Shown: piece after piece, positions 10,701 to 20,370 of the stretch
Position numbering within the stretch: position 1 is the first letter of the stretch
How the letters are laid out: the number at the start of each line of letters is the position of its first letter
NCBI GenBank assembly: GCA_963281255.1
Contig: OY725497.1
Span: forward strand, 620,001 to 684,000
DNA from: Aphrocallistes beatrix
Lineage: Eukaryota; Porifera; Hexactinellida; Sceptrulophora; Aphrocallistidae
Direction of reading: 5' to 3'
Length of the DNA stretch: 64,000 nucleotides
Made by a program: the position numbers and the translations under genes
The notes under the pieces: generated by a model
Database searches by the model: none
What the model was told of the DNA's origin: nothing
What the model saw: only the letters and a program-made list of their open reading frames with translations

Positions 10701-12167
10701 GAATTTAGCAACATCCTCAGTGAACTGCTCATCTTTAACCTGAGCCGTCCATTTTATTTGTGAGATCACTGTCATAACATCTGGAAGCATATGACGAATT
10801 GATTCTACAAGACCAACCGTTGTCGTTGCCATATCAGAATCAAGAAATGTACTTTCAAAAATTGTTACACGTGATAACAGACATGTCAGAAGTTTTGCAG
10901 TCAAATATTTGCAGAGGTAATTGCTATGCTGAAGTCCTTGACTAAATTCCATTTTTGTGGTAAGCGGGGGCCAAACCAGAGCAGATAAACTCGATTTCTT
11001 CAGGAGAAAGAGAGTTGGCTTGAACGTAGTTTTCATATCACTGGCCTCGAAAGAGTCATAGAATTTTGTAAGAAACTCTAGTGCCTTCACCCACTCGTAT
11101 TCAATCTTCGGGCCTGTTCTAAACCACTCATCAGAGAAGTAGTCATAAACGATATCTGGCGAAAAATGTAGCAATTCAATAATTAACCCTTCAACCTTTT
11201 CGCCTACGCGTAACTGGTAAGGAATTGCTTTCAAAAAATGTAAGATAGATGAATTGTTGTATTTGTACTCTTGAATCATTTCGGTTTTAGGTGCATAGAG
11301 AATGCCAATGCGTCCGGATTGACACAGGACCCTAATAAATGACTGGACATAATCACAAAATGGTATTTCCACATCAGTGATTCCTTGAGTACGCAAATGA
11401 AATGTGACAGGGTCAGCTTCTAGCGAAATTTGTTCCTCGTGGTCCAATAAGTGGAGCAGATGAACCAGCGAGGAAGGCGAAAACAATGATATTTTAAGTT
11501 TTTTACTGATTTCAACCGAAAACACATGTTTAGCCAAGAGAGCTACAACTAAATAGGAGAGTTGTAATGTGTCGTGTTTGATGTATCTGAAAATTTTGTT
11601 GAACACACTTCTGTGCTCCAAAACAGATCTAATTAGCTGATAATCATCTGTCATAAAGAAGCTGAGAATGAACTTGATAATTGTAGGTCTTACAGCTGAT
11701 TTATGCGAGTACATGTAGTGGTAGATGTTGTGTGAGAGGTTGCAGTGCGAGAGTATCAGGCTAGCATGGTGACTGTCGTAGAGCACCGCAGAAGACATGA
11801 ACCCCAACACGCAGTGGGTTAGGGACTGAGGCGTGTTCTTGGACAAGGAGTAGAATATGTGTTTGAGGTATTTGCTGACTATGTCTTGGAGCATGGAGGG
11901 AGATATGATCGATTTCTTTCCACGAGCGTATATGCGTGTACATGCTTTCCAGCATTTCTCAAGAATGTCTGGAGTCAGTTTATGTTTTCCAAGGGATAAG
12001 CAATGGTAAACGATATTGCATTCAGGACTGGATTGTAAGTAAGCATCCCAGATCAACTCATTTGCTTCAAGAAATATATTAAAGCCAGAAGATATCAATT
12101 GTGGCTCGTTAGAGGAGAGAAGGGGTTTGATTTTGTCTAAAACTGCAAGGGAATTGGAAGTAGCCAT
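7719..12167 (-). CDS. URB1: URB1/Npa1, nucleolar pre-60S ribosome assembly factor
   Basis: A 1482-aa protein encoded by one uninterrupted exon, starting MATSNSLAVL. URB1 is a nucleolar helical-repeat scaffold of early pre-60S particles. The N-terminal part matches the URB1 N-terminal region (LGFMSSAVLYDSHHAS, RPTIIKFILSFF). The C-terminal part matches the conserved tail (FYILLAKFFLSKPTLNTEEL, QKQEKLWMIKLLTEG, FYKRRHVFPLLFS, IPSAWNDLS). It is shorter than the human protein (about 2270 aa), mainly in the middle. The ATG at 12165-12167 is preceded by an acceptor-like TTATCTAG. A 4.4-kb intronless frame is unusual beside multi-exon neighbours. Confidence 0.85.
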   Translation of the reverse strand: MATSNSLAVLDKIKPLLSSNEPQLISSGFNIFLEANELIWDAYLQSSPECNIVYHCLSLGKHKLTPDILEKCWKACTRIYARGKKSIISPSMLQDIVSKYLKHIFYSLSKNTPQSLTHCVLGFMSSAVLYDSHHASLILSHCNLSHNIYHYMYSHKSAVRPTIIKFILSFFMTDDYQLIRSVLEHRSVFNKIFRYIKHDTLQLSYLVVALLAKHVFSVEISKKLKISLFSPSSLVHLLHLLDHEEQISLEADPVTFHLRTQGITDVEIPFCDYVQSFIRVLCQSGRIGILYAPKTEMIQEYKYNNSSILHFLKAIPYQLRVGEKVEGLIIELLHFSPDIVYDYFSDEWFRTGPKIEYEWVKALEFLTKFYDSFEASDMKTTFKPTLFLLKKSSLSALVWPPLTTKMEFSQGLQHSNYLCKYLTAKLLTCLLSRVTIFESTFLDSDMATTTVGLVESIRHMLPDVMTVISQIKWTAQVKDEQFTEDVAKFGQIIVLKYVHMRENITDTFLNLFLSLLLNYQNLFPISLLQANYDVSKLLFEHTTVPDQTLLQILKIINSSPPGAVKWFVSKIDHSPLIVLMSTYVLSKSASVRSEIEISLFRFAREMSHLCVNTELMAIVFSTLWSMLNFAMLLNIDKYPLEIVTRVVIALKSGDITKDKRSNQADGITFLIEVLERANECETNVCLFLEHFWTNIASSFEDEKTLLILFFFFTKLVINLGMKQDNLFKYHSTCFKFIHLSRDRIFKYPIACQIIYLRILDYLAHWSQPKTLDLNDLEDVKDLINANSILVQRIPISSFENSRISSLDEFIRICELETSDENFLHVLKFIPFGFANHFLKATNVYSSKFIHQLNFGEWLIQSSNVSNHLSDNATTYFTNFLQHIQPLVMLYFNSCEPEIINFENALDLSDFCHSMLKLSEIVNQDGMLALSNLTKFCGNVIIRASRRFNRMQNNLLINSLLKWLKHSQPNLNNHSTFELGENKAKRIKTSHLPDSIITSLLETVANVECDKAACVLELVHQLNMISQCSEESNIGQHSDYLQNIARDMSSDLSNVIATFIEQKREALFIKETTKYNNKINNNTVTLSRPEMEELTFLKSLYNNEIISTTVDLRSLSSAGINIDNALSSLLKSYRASLTLEDQSTLSALTALEASDTSTSHVLKPFVWGASVEMYLNQQMNTSTHIIQRHNPNEILTNLSSDRLNTTIANFPVTLNYNELSTLRACAPDEMYDPCFLLPLFSYILAPGVVVDCRKFAELGCLGVLFRCLSSLSSDIRASAAHCLERYTTHLGYNSFREKRQVSLLLDIIANTLTEEVPRIPSLHTSLLARSIQIMLRPHSEFYILLAKFFLSKPTLNTEELPLFNTMLLSSSPSQKQEKLWMIKLLTEGARSEDDYRFYKRRHVFPLLFSMCDLYSTDKQICLAVVKFAISVSYIPSAWNDLSHYEGIIAWAISLRAQIRSFPDCNEKKEIQECLDEIFSRRIR

Positions 12168-13274
12168 GTGCTAATACTAGATAAGAGAATAGTATGTAAC
12201 CACTGGATAGTACATTGGACGAATAGTACAGTTCAAATAAATAATGTTTTAAATACTACTTTTAAAATTCTTTTATTCTTCCAAATAAATTGGGACTACA
12301 CTGTGAGCTCAAGAAATTGGAAGATAAAACTTAAATTAAGTTGCCTTCTGTCTCGTCTGTACTCATAGTTCCAATTTGTAAATATAATGCTCACTAATCC
12401 AGTAATTTGTAAATTTGACTGATAAATGGGAAGTATCCTAGTAGCTCTTACATTAGCCAGATAAACTGAGAGAAATTTTAAGAAAAGAGCCGACAAGGTT
12501 TATCTCTCATAGGAAATAATGGTTGGATATGCTCTCCCATGATAAAAGTGAACTTCACAGAATTTTAACCTTTGATCTTGATTAGAACAATTGTTCAAAT
12601 TCAAATTGGTTTAGGTAAGCAAGGAAACATTATGCTGTCCACAAGAGATACTGTTTTAATCTTAATCCTTTAAATTATCATATCGAAAGATGGAATTACG
12701 GATTACAGCTCAGGATATCCAAAAATGTCGCACTTAAACACGATTGGAATTAATATCGTACGCCGACATAATTCCTTGGCTCTGATAAGGATTTTAATTG
12801 ACTAATGCATGGAATGAATCACCGTTGTATTTATTTAAATAATTAAGACATACAAAGACTCAATACATCAATTATAGTAAATTATGGATAAAAGAGCAGA
12901 ACCTAAAAACTGTTACAAAAGGTGTTACAAATGGGTTCCAAGAAATGCAATTTGATACAGAAATTACAGACAGTTTTGACACATCATTCAAAGTATCGTC
13001 TCGTGGCAAAATGTCATTTTGTCGATTTTATATATGTAATCTAATTATGTAAAAATTAAAATATCCTTTTTCAATTCAGGTTTTGACAGGTCCAATTTGA
13101 GAATTTGGAAACATTGCTGAAATAAAAATTTCAGTGTAATATTCTTCTAAGCAACATATTGTTCGACTAGCTTATAATAAGACAGGAATTGTATTTACTT
13201 ATTTCAGTCGATGTAATATGAAATTGGTTGGTTACATATTGCCTCGAAAGGTTCTTTACATACGCAAGTAAATA
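12168..13274. other. Spacer between SPRYD7 3' end and URB1 5' end
   Basis: AT-rich, about 1.1 kb. I see no convincing gene, repeat or RNA. It must contain the URB1 promoter and the SPRYD7 3' UTR. Confidence 0.5.
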
Positions 13275-15399
13275 TCAATTTTCAGCATCAGAGGATTGGC
13301 AAACTAGCAAACAGTCTTTGAACTGAAATGTTACTAGCTTGGCTTTAGGAACTTTCATGGCCCTGGGAAAAATCCCCATTACTTCTTTTGACGCCATACC
13401 ATAGTCTCGGGAAAGATATATTCCTGAATTTATAACCTACCATATAAAGCAGGAAAAACCTCTCCGTTGATTCCCTCCACTGAATGAGCAGTGGATTTAC
13501 CATTGATGAAGAGGCTCATTTCCACTTGATCATAAGCAACTGACTAGAAAAAGGAAAAAAGAGATTCGTAACTGAAACTTTTACCTAACTTTTAAATAGT
13601 GATATATCGATGTACATAATTATTACTGGTGCCTTTAATTTTGCTTTAATTCTTAATAGAATCAAATACTACTCATTCTGCATTACAAATAGATAATCAT
13701 TACTGGCATGATATAACTGAAATGGCTTTCCACCAGCTGATATAGAAATGGCGTGTTTATTATTTAAATCATTATTTAATTAATTGAAAGTGGGTTGTTT
13801 GCGTTGCGTGCAATTTCAACAAAGGTTAGATACGACTTACAATTATATCTCCTTCTCGCATCCGCTCCTCTAGAGAAAACACTACCTCTCCATTGTGGTA
13901 TACCTGACTATCATTCCTTAATACCCAACTATCCACATCTTCCCCCAAAGGAATTTGGTCATAGTTGATATCTTCTCTCGCTAGCCCAACTCCCCAAGAT
14001 CCTATAGACAAAAGTGTTTATAGAAAGTGGATTCAATGAGATTACAAAGATATACGAGCATTTTGACCATTAAATAAATGCTGACTTTTCCCTACAAAGT
14101 AGAGTACCATGATTATTATCTATTATTTTGGACTTAAGGATGTAATCATTGCACGAGTTCGTTCGAAGGTTTCAATACCGTCATTTTGTTTTAATTTCTA
14201 CATAAACGAAGGCACAAACGCATCAAGCTAAAATCTGCTTTTTCCCCAAATATGATATACAATTTCACAACGTTGCAAGCAGCTCAACTCAATGAACCAG
14301 TTGCAATTATTTCAGTTGCAAGAGATGATTAATTAAAAAAGAGCAAACAAACCGTCATCTGTTTGTACTTTAACTTCGAAGTAGCTTTTTTCTTGTAATA
14401 AGGGAGCATTCGCAAGAACCACTCCAGACCCACACAATCTACGTCCTGACTTTACAAGCACACAATTCATACCTGATGGGAGAGAGCATATTGAAGATAA
14501 GGCAGATGACAATGTAACTTATTTCTATTGGATGTTCAATTCAATTGCTTTTATACCACAACGAAGTCATACTAAAGTAATTAATGATGAAATAATAGCC
14601 TCAAAATCAATCAATACCGTACACGAACAAAATTCGACAATTTTGAATGTGGTTACTACTAATAATTATCACATAGAGGCCTAGCGACAAACAAACGATA
14701 AAAAACGACTTTGACTGTTTTTGAGAAGTGTATTCCTCCTTACCCGTATTCGTACTAACGGGAGTCGACTGTATATTTATAAGGGATTACTTACATGTCG
14801 GCGAGATTCGCCTTGAATTTGCATTATCGGCCAAAAAACTCTAACATCACTCCAAAGGATAAGTATCATACATGCCAACCGTCTCGTTTCCGGCGGGACG
14901 TCCCGATTTTTTCACTCTTCTATTGAGCCAATATTCCCTTTTTTTACATGAAATTTCTCCATTATGTCCCGCGGGGTCTAACTCCGCGTCCCGCCTTTAT
15001 CATGGCTCTAGTTGGCATGTATGAAGTGTCACCAGCGGCTGACATATAATTAAATCATATTCCTACTCTCATACTAAAATTTTTTAGTGCAGTATGCTTA
15101 TATCTTAACCACATTTTACATGAAATTTGCTTAAAAAGGAGTCAACTTCTAACTTAAACAAGCTCGCTATGAACTGAAACTTGCTAATAGAGCAGTTGCA
15201 ATGGCACAGTGGATAATATGAGTGATCTTCAAATACAATATTATTCATACTGAGTAACATCAAGAATGGAACATACCAACTAACCCATTTGATTCTCGTT
15301 CAGCATCACAGTTTCTAAAGTTTTTAATCGAACATATTTTCCGGTTTTGTTGCGCCAACGCCAGCGAAAACAATTGCATCCGCATAGCAGAGACTTCAT
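13275..15399 (-). CDS. SPRYD7: SPRYD7-like SPRY-domain protein (five exons, last exon uncertain)
   Basis: Small intracellular SPRY-domain protein. Exons on the minus strand: 15285-15399 (start MKSLLCGCNC), 14353-14472, 13841-14001, 13441-13543, and a last exon ending at the stop 13275-13277. Product landmarks follow human SPRYD7 in order: cysteine-rich start, VKSGRRLCGSG, QEKSYFEVKVQ, WGVGLAREDINYDQIPLG, SWVLRNDSQVYHN, EGDII, AYDQVEMSLFINGK, GEVFPALY. The 3' junction is odd: the nearest in-frame acceptor after the donor at 13440 would make a 17-bp intron, while a 56-bp alternative gives a poorly conserved tail. An in-frame ATG also exists upstream at 15465, but the cysteine-rich start at 15399 fits the family better. 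Confidence 0.8.
14867..15023. mobile_element. MITE with CATACATGCCAAC inverted ends, copy A
   Basis: A 157-bp element starting CATACATGCCAAC and ending GTTGGCATGTATG, a perfect 13-bp terminal inverted repeat. The interior has paired GGGACGTCCCG / TCCCGC motifs. It lies in intron 1 of SPRYD7. A second copy of about 212 bp is at 60008-60219. It is non-coding. Confidence 0.75.
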
Positions 15400-16048
15400 T
15401 CTTATGAAGATGGAAGCTAGATACGAGATAAGGACAGAAATAAGTAAATCCAGCCAGTGGTCCAACTTCCCTTGTACCCCTATTTTCCTATATTCTCACA
15501 AAATAATTCAGTCTCAACCCGTGGGAGTCCATTTCCATGACAACACGCCATCTTGACAGTGGCGTACCCAAGGGCCAAGGGGAATTCTAAAAACTGCCAT
15601 TGTACCGTTACAGCAGATAAATCTTTGAATTATTTGACAGCATAAGAAGAACCATGCATATGCAGGAGTATGCATTTTTATCAGAATATTTAGGATGTTT
15701 CTAGGTGCCACAAACGGTTTTCGAGCCTCATAATGAGCCCCAAGTACCTCTGCTATTTATGAAGCTTCCCAATCCCTTCCTCATTTCCCCCGTTTAACAC
15801 CACCTATGTATATCTACCGCCAAGGATACACATTACACTATAGTAGTGCCCTTCGCCATGTCCCACCGTCCATAATATTGAACATGGGAAGAAATAATAT
15901 TGTGATAGATAAGTAATGAACTCAAGGAACAGCTACCGGCCTATTTATGTAAAAATTTATAATGGTATGTAATTCCGAAAAGTGATCTTACTGGCTAGAA
16001 ATAATACTAAGGATATAAAGGGTCTATCTTAGAGTCAGAGGTTTGATA
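15400..16048. other. Spacer between calmodulin-1 and SPRYD7
   Basis: No supported gene. A fragment near 15559 (GTGGCGTACCCAAGGGCCAA) resembles the GTGGCGTACCC terminus common in invertebrate non-autonomous DNA transposons. I found no matching second end, so I do not call an element. Confidence 0.35.
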
Positions 16049-16525
<477 letters not shown>

Positions 16526-16970
16526 TTAGTCTAGGCTGAGTCGTAAGGTATATATTCAATTATACAGGTTCAAGGTTGAATAGTAATGAATATATTTGCC
16601 TATAGAATACTTAGCTAAGACAATATCAACAATAGACCTTTAGGACAATTAAATCTTTTATAATATTGGGAATACACTTAACTGTTGTTGAAGTATAATC
16701 ATAGAATGACATACATGAACCCGAGTATGAGTCATGCAGTCATAATTATTATAGCCATGAATTTAAATCCATCCGATTAATTAATTAACTAACTTTCCAA
16801 GCAATATATAAAGTTGTCAGACTGTTGTCCTGGGCTAAGGTTGAGTCCAAGACAATTTTGTACCCTTATATGTAATGTAATGCGTAAACTAAGTGAAAAC
16901 AATTAATTAATTAATTAAGATAGGTTACATGTTCTCTGGACCATGGGAACATGCTCTGTTCAAAACTCAA

Positions 16971-17095
16971 TTAACCCGAGCACGTCCAGGAATGTTGAAT
17001 TGAAAGTGAAAGTTAATTGAAAGTAAACTGAAAATGAAAGTGAAAGCTGGGTCATTTCTATTTATACCTTTGACCCCAAGTAATCCTCGGGTTAA
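16971..17095. mobile_element. piggyBac-like MITE, copy 2 (125 bp)
   Basis: TTAACCCGAG at the left and CTCGGGTTAA at the right, giving TTAA duplications with CCCGAG inverted ends. It has the same length as the copy at 7359-7483 and a closely related interior in opposite orientation. Confidence 0.75.
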
Positions 17096-17362
17096 GGATG
17101 CATATTATGCAAATGCTCTATGAGTCACTTAATGGAGCAGCACTATCAGTCTGTCGACTGACATTTTCTCGTCCATTTTCTGTCTTTTTTTCGTTCTTAA
17201 AAAGAATTTCTAACTATAAAAAAGGTGACAATTACGTCATAATTCCATGATGAGTCGACATTTTCGTCCGAGGTCAGAACTTAGTGGAGCCATAGCTAAA
17301 AGACTCGCACATACCAAAATCAGCTTTCTGTGCCCGGTTTCTTCAATCAATTCGTTACATAA

Positions 17363-17363
<1 letters not shown>

Positions 17364-17411
<48 letters not shown>
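17364..17411. repeat. TA-dinucleotide microsatellite
   Basis: A nearly pure (TA)n run directly left of the pogo-like MITE. A second run follows at 17600-17632. Confidence 0.9.
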
Positions 17412-17414
<3 letters not shown>

Positions 17415-17596
17415 TCGACTCCGCTTAATAGGGTCACTGTTTAATCGGGTCAACCGCTTAATCGGACCACTTTTGGCAGGACCCGAATAGCTCTCACACA
17501 TAGAAGCTAATACAAAATATTTTCGGTTAATAGGGTCCTCCGCTTAATCGGGTCAAAATGTCCTCTGACCGATGTGACCCAATTAAGCGGAGTCGA

Positions 17597-17599
<3 letters not shown>
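17412..17599. mobile_element. pogo-like MITE (188 bp) in TA microsatellites
   Basis: Starts CAGTCGACTCCGCTTAAT and ends with its exact complement ATTAAGCGGAGTCGACTG, so the terminal inverted repeat is at least 18 bp. It is flanked by TA. The interior repeats the CGCTTAATCGG motif. TA target and CAG...CTG ends fit the Tc1/mariner-pogo group. It splits the copied Ku70 flank, so it inserted after the mosaic duplication or into its source. Confidence 0.75.
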
Positions 17600-17635
<36 letters not shown>

Positions 17636-18551
17636 AACATCAATCGAGTTTTAATAGTAAGGATAGACAATGCTGATACTTTTAGTAAATTAGTATAACA
17701 AAACTATTTCACATACGTATATTCACTTAAAACAGAAAATTGATATAAAAGGAAGAGTAATTATACAGTAGTATAAACAAACTACCATTTGAAGGCAGGC
17801 TTACTTGCTGGGCGTACCAACGTGTACACACCAATACCGAGTTCTAAGCCTTCATGAAGCTTGAGCTTGGTCCTCTGTAATGGACGCTTCTTATAATCTT
17901 TAGATCTCACTCTGGTTAGTAACTCGTCAAACTTGTCAACTGCCTCGGGCAGACTTCCCTGATTTCAGTCTCCGCGTCAGCATCTTTCATCTTCCTTGCC
18001 ATCATCGTGAGGAACTCGGGGAAATCAATGGTACCGTTCCCATCTGCATCAACCTCATTGATCATGTCCTGCAGGTCTGCCTCAGTGGGATTCTGTCCCA
18101 GAGATCGCATCACTGTACCTAGTTCCTTGGTGGTGATGGAACGGTCTCCGTTTTTGTCGAGTCATGCAGTCATAATTATTATAGTATCCTAGTACCAAGA
18201 CAAATAAGATTTTACTTTTCTCGTCCTAATCGATTATTTTAAGCTTTTAACCATGAATTTAAATCTTTCCGATTAATTAATTAACTAACTTTCCAAGCAA
18301 TATATAAAGTTGTCAGACTGTTGCCCTGGGCTAAGGTTGAGTCCAAGACAATTTTGTACCCTTATATGCGAATAGCAAATCTATTTTGCTCGAATTCCAC
18401 ATATTTATTAATGTCTTATTGACAATGAATTAACGAAGAGCCGAACTTTTGATCTGTGATGATGAGAAATTAGGAAATACATTAGTTGATTTGAAAAAGT
18501 CTAAACGATTATTTCTAATTGTAACCTAGTAAGTGGTTGGGTTGAACTGGA

Positions 18552-19094
<543 letters not shown>

Positions 19095-19541
19095 CTATCA
19101 TCAAGATTACAGGAAAGGGAAAGTCATTGTATAGAAATGTCACTTGGGAATGCATGAGGTCTGACCGCAATTATTGCTAGTTCCATCACATTTCTAGTAA
19201 ACAATAGCTCAATTCCATGGACAGCATTTGGTGAATAAAATTTGAAAACATTTTAATATAAACTATTCCTTTGGGTTCGAACGCTTCGCAACGGGAACTC
19301 ACTCGCAAAAGTTGCTTTGCGGCCTTTGTTCTTCGCCTCGTAAACTTTGAGACGGATAATGGACGAATTATACAGATTATTAAATTACGGTTGTCTCCAA
19401 ATTTTCAGCTTTCTATGATGTATAATAGTTAGGATGCGTGCCTTTAACTAAGTGATAGTGGTCACGAAATAATTATTTAACCTTTGACTTATAGAAAAAA
19501 CAAGCTAAATAAAGAACAAATTATCTCCATATTTTTTATAT

Positions 19542-19805
19542 ATTAAAAAGTCCAGAGAACATGTTCCTATGTGACGTGTATTCCAAGTCATGAGCCGGCT
19601 TAGAATCATTCCTCTTATCTGGAAATGCCAGGCTTTTCATAAATTTACATACAATTTCGACTGACATTTTCTCGTCCTTTTTATGTGTAATTACACATAT
19701 ACTTACACATATGATCGCACTTGTGGAAGATTTCCTAATCCCATTTTTTTATACCTCCCGCAGGCACATAAACGTCGGGGGTAAATGTTCTCTGGACTTT
19801 TTAAT
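19542..19805. mobile_element. 264-bp non-autonomous element with 21-bp inverted ends
   Basis: The left end ATTAAAAAGTCCAGAGAACAT is repeated as its complement at the right end (ATGTTCTCTGGACTTTTTAAT): a perfect inverted repeat. There is no coding capacity. A half-match (CATGTTCTCTGGACCA) at about 16928 suggests other fragments nearby. Family unknown. Confidence 0.65.
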
Positions 19806-19933
19806 ACCTCATATTTTTACGTTATCGATATGTTATTAACATCCCTCTGAGTTGAGATATCGTTTATCGGATACTTTTGAAAGGCGGAAACTCGCGAAGA
19901 TACAGGTAACTAAGCCTTCAGATTTTAAATAAA

Positions 19934-19970
19934 ACAAGCACGCTTCGCTTGCTTGCGCTGCGCGGCTGGG
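19934..19970. repeat. GC-rich dispersed repeat, copy 1
   Basis: A GC-rich island in AT-rich DNA, containing GCTTCGCTTGCTTGCGCTG. The complement recurs almost exactly at 24424-24462. Confidence 0.6.
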
Positions 19971-20370
19971 CTCACATTGATTAATTATAAGGGAGATAAC
20001 ATCTCTAAATACGTCTGTCTTACTGTTACAATGACGTCATAATTCCATGAGTCGAAAAGACATACCAAAAATCAGCTTTCTGTGCCCGGCAGTTTCTTCA
20101 ATCAAATCGAGTTTTAATAGTAAGGATAGACAATGCTGATACTTTTAGTAAATTAGTATAACAAAACTATTTCACATACGTATATTCACTTAAAACAGAA
20201 AATTGATATAAAAGGAAGAGTAATTATACAAGTAGTATAAACAAACTTCCTGAAGTGTGAAGTGAAGCTTATAAAACTAGAGAAATAAATTGGTTTACAA
20301 TTTAAAATGTTCCTCAGTTATATCGTCAAATCAAACTAACCCTTAGTGGCTAAATTTTCAATGAACATGT

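Larger units (their letters stand above)
17150..18367 (-). pseudogene. Ku70/calmodulin mosaic pseudogene
   Basis: A patchwork of neighbouring sequence. From left to right: pieces of the Ku70 3' flank (17150-17345 and 17640-17789, matching parts of about 19660-20250); part of Ku70 exon 3 (17793-17958, matching 21493-21665); codons of calmodulin exon sequence (17954-18160); and calmodulin-1 5' flank (18161-18367, matching 16728-16878 with an extra stretch of about 66 bp). On the minus strand the order is calmodulin upstream DNA, calmodulin, Ku70, Ku70 downstream. The calmodulin-to-Ku70 junction shares CTTCC and shifts frame, so no fusion protein results. The calmodulin part lacks EF-hands 3 and 4. 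A MITE and TA microsatellites were inserted at 17360-17635. Confidence 0.85.

Noticed and set aside
17916..18113. A 65-codon frame containing EF-hand 2 as a possible small Ca2+-binding protein.
   Set aside because: It is the calmodulin piece of the mosaic, cut before EF-hand 3 and running out of frame into Ku70 sequence.
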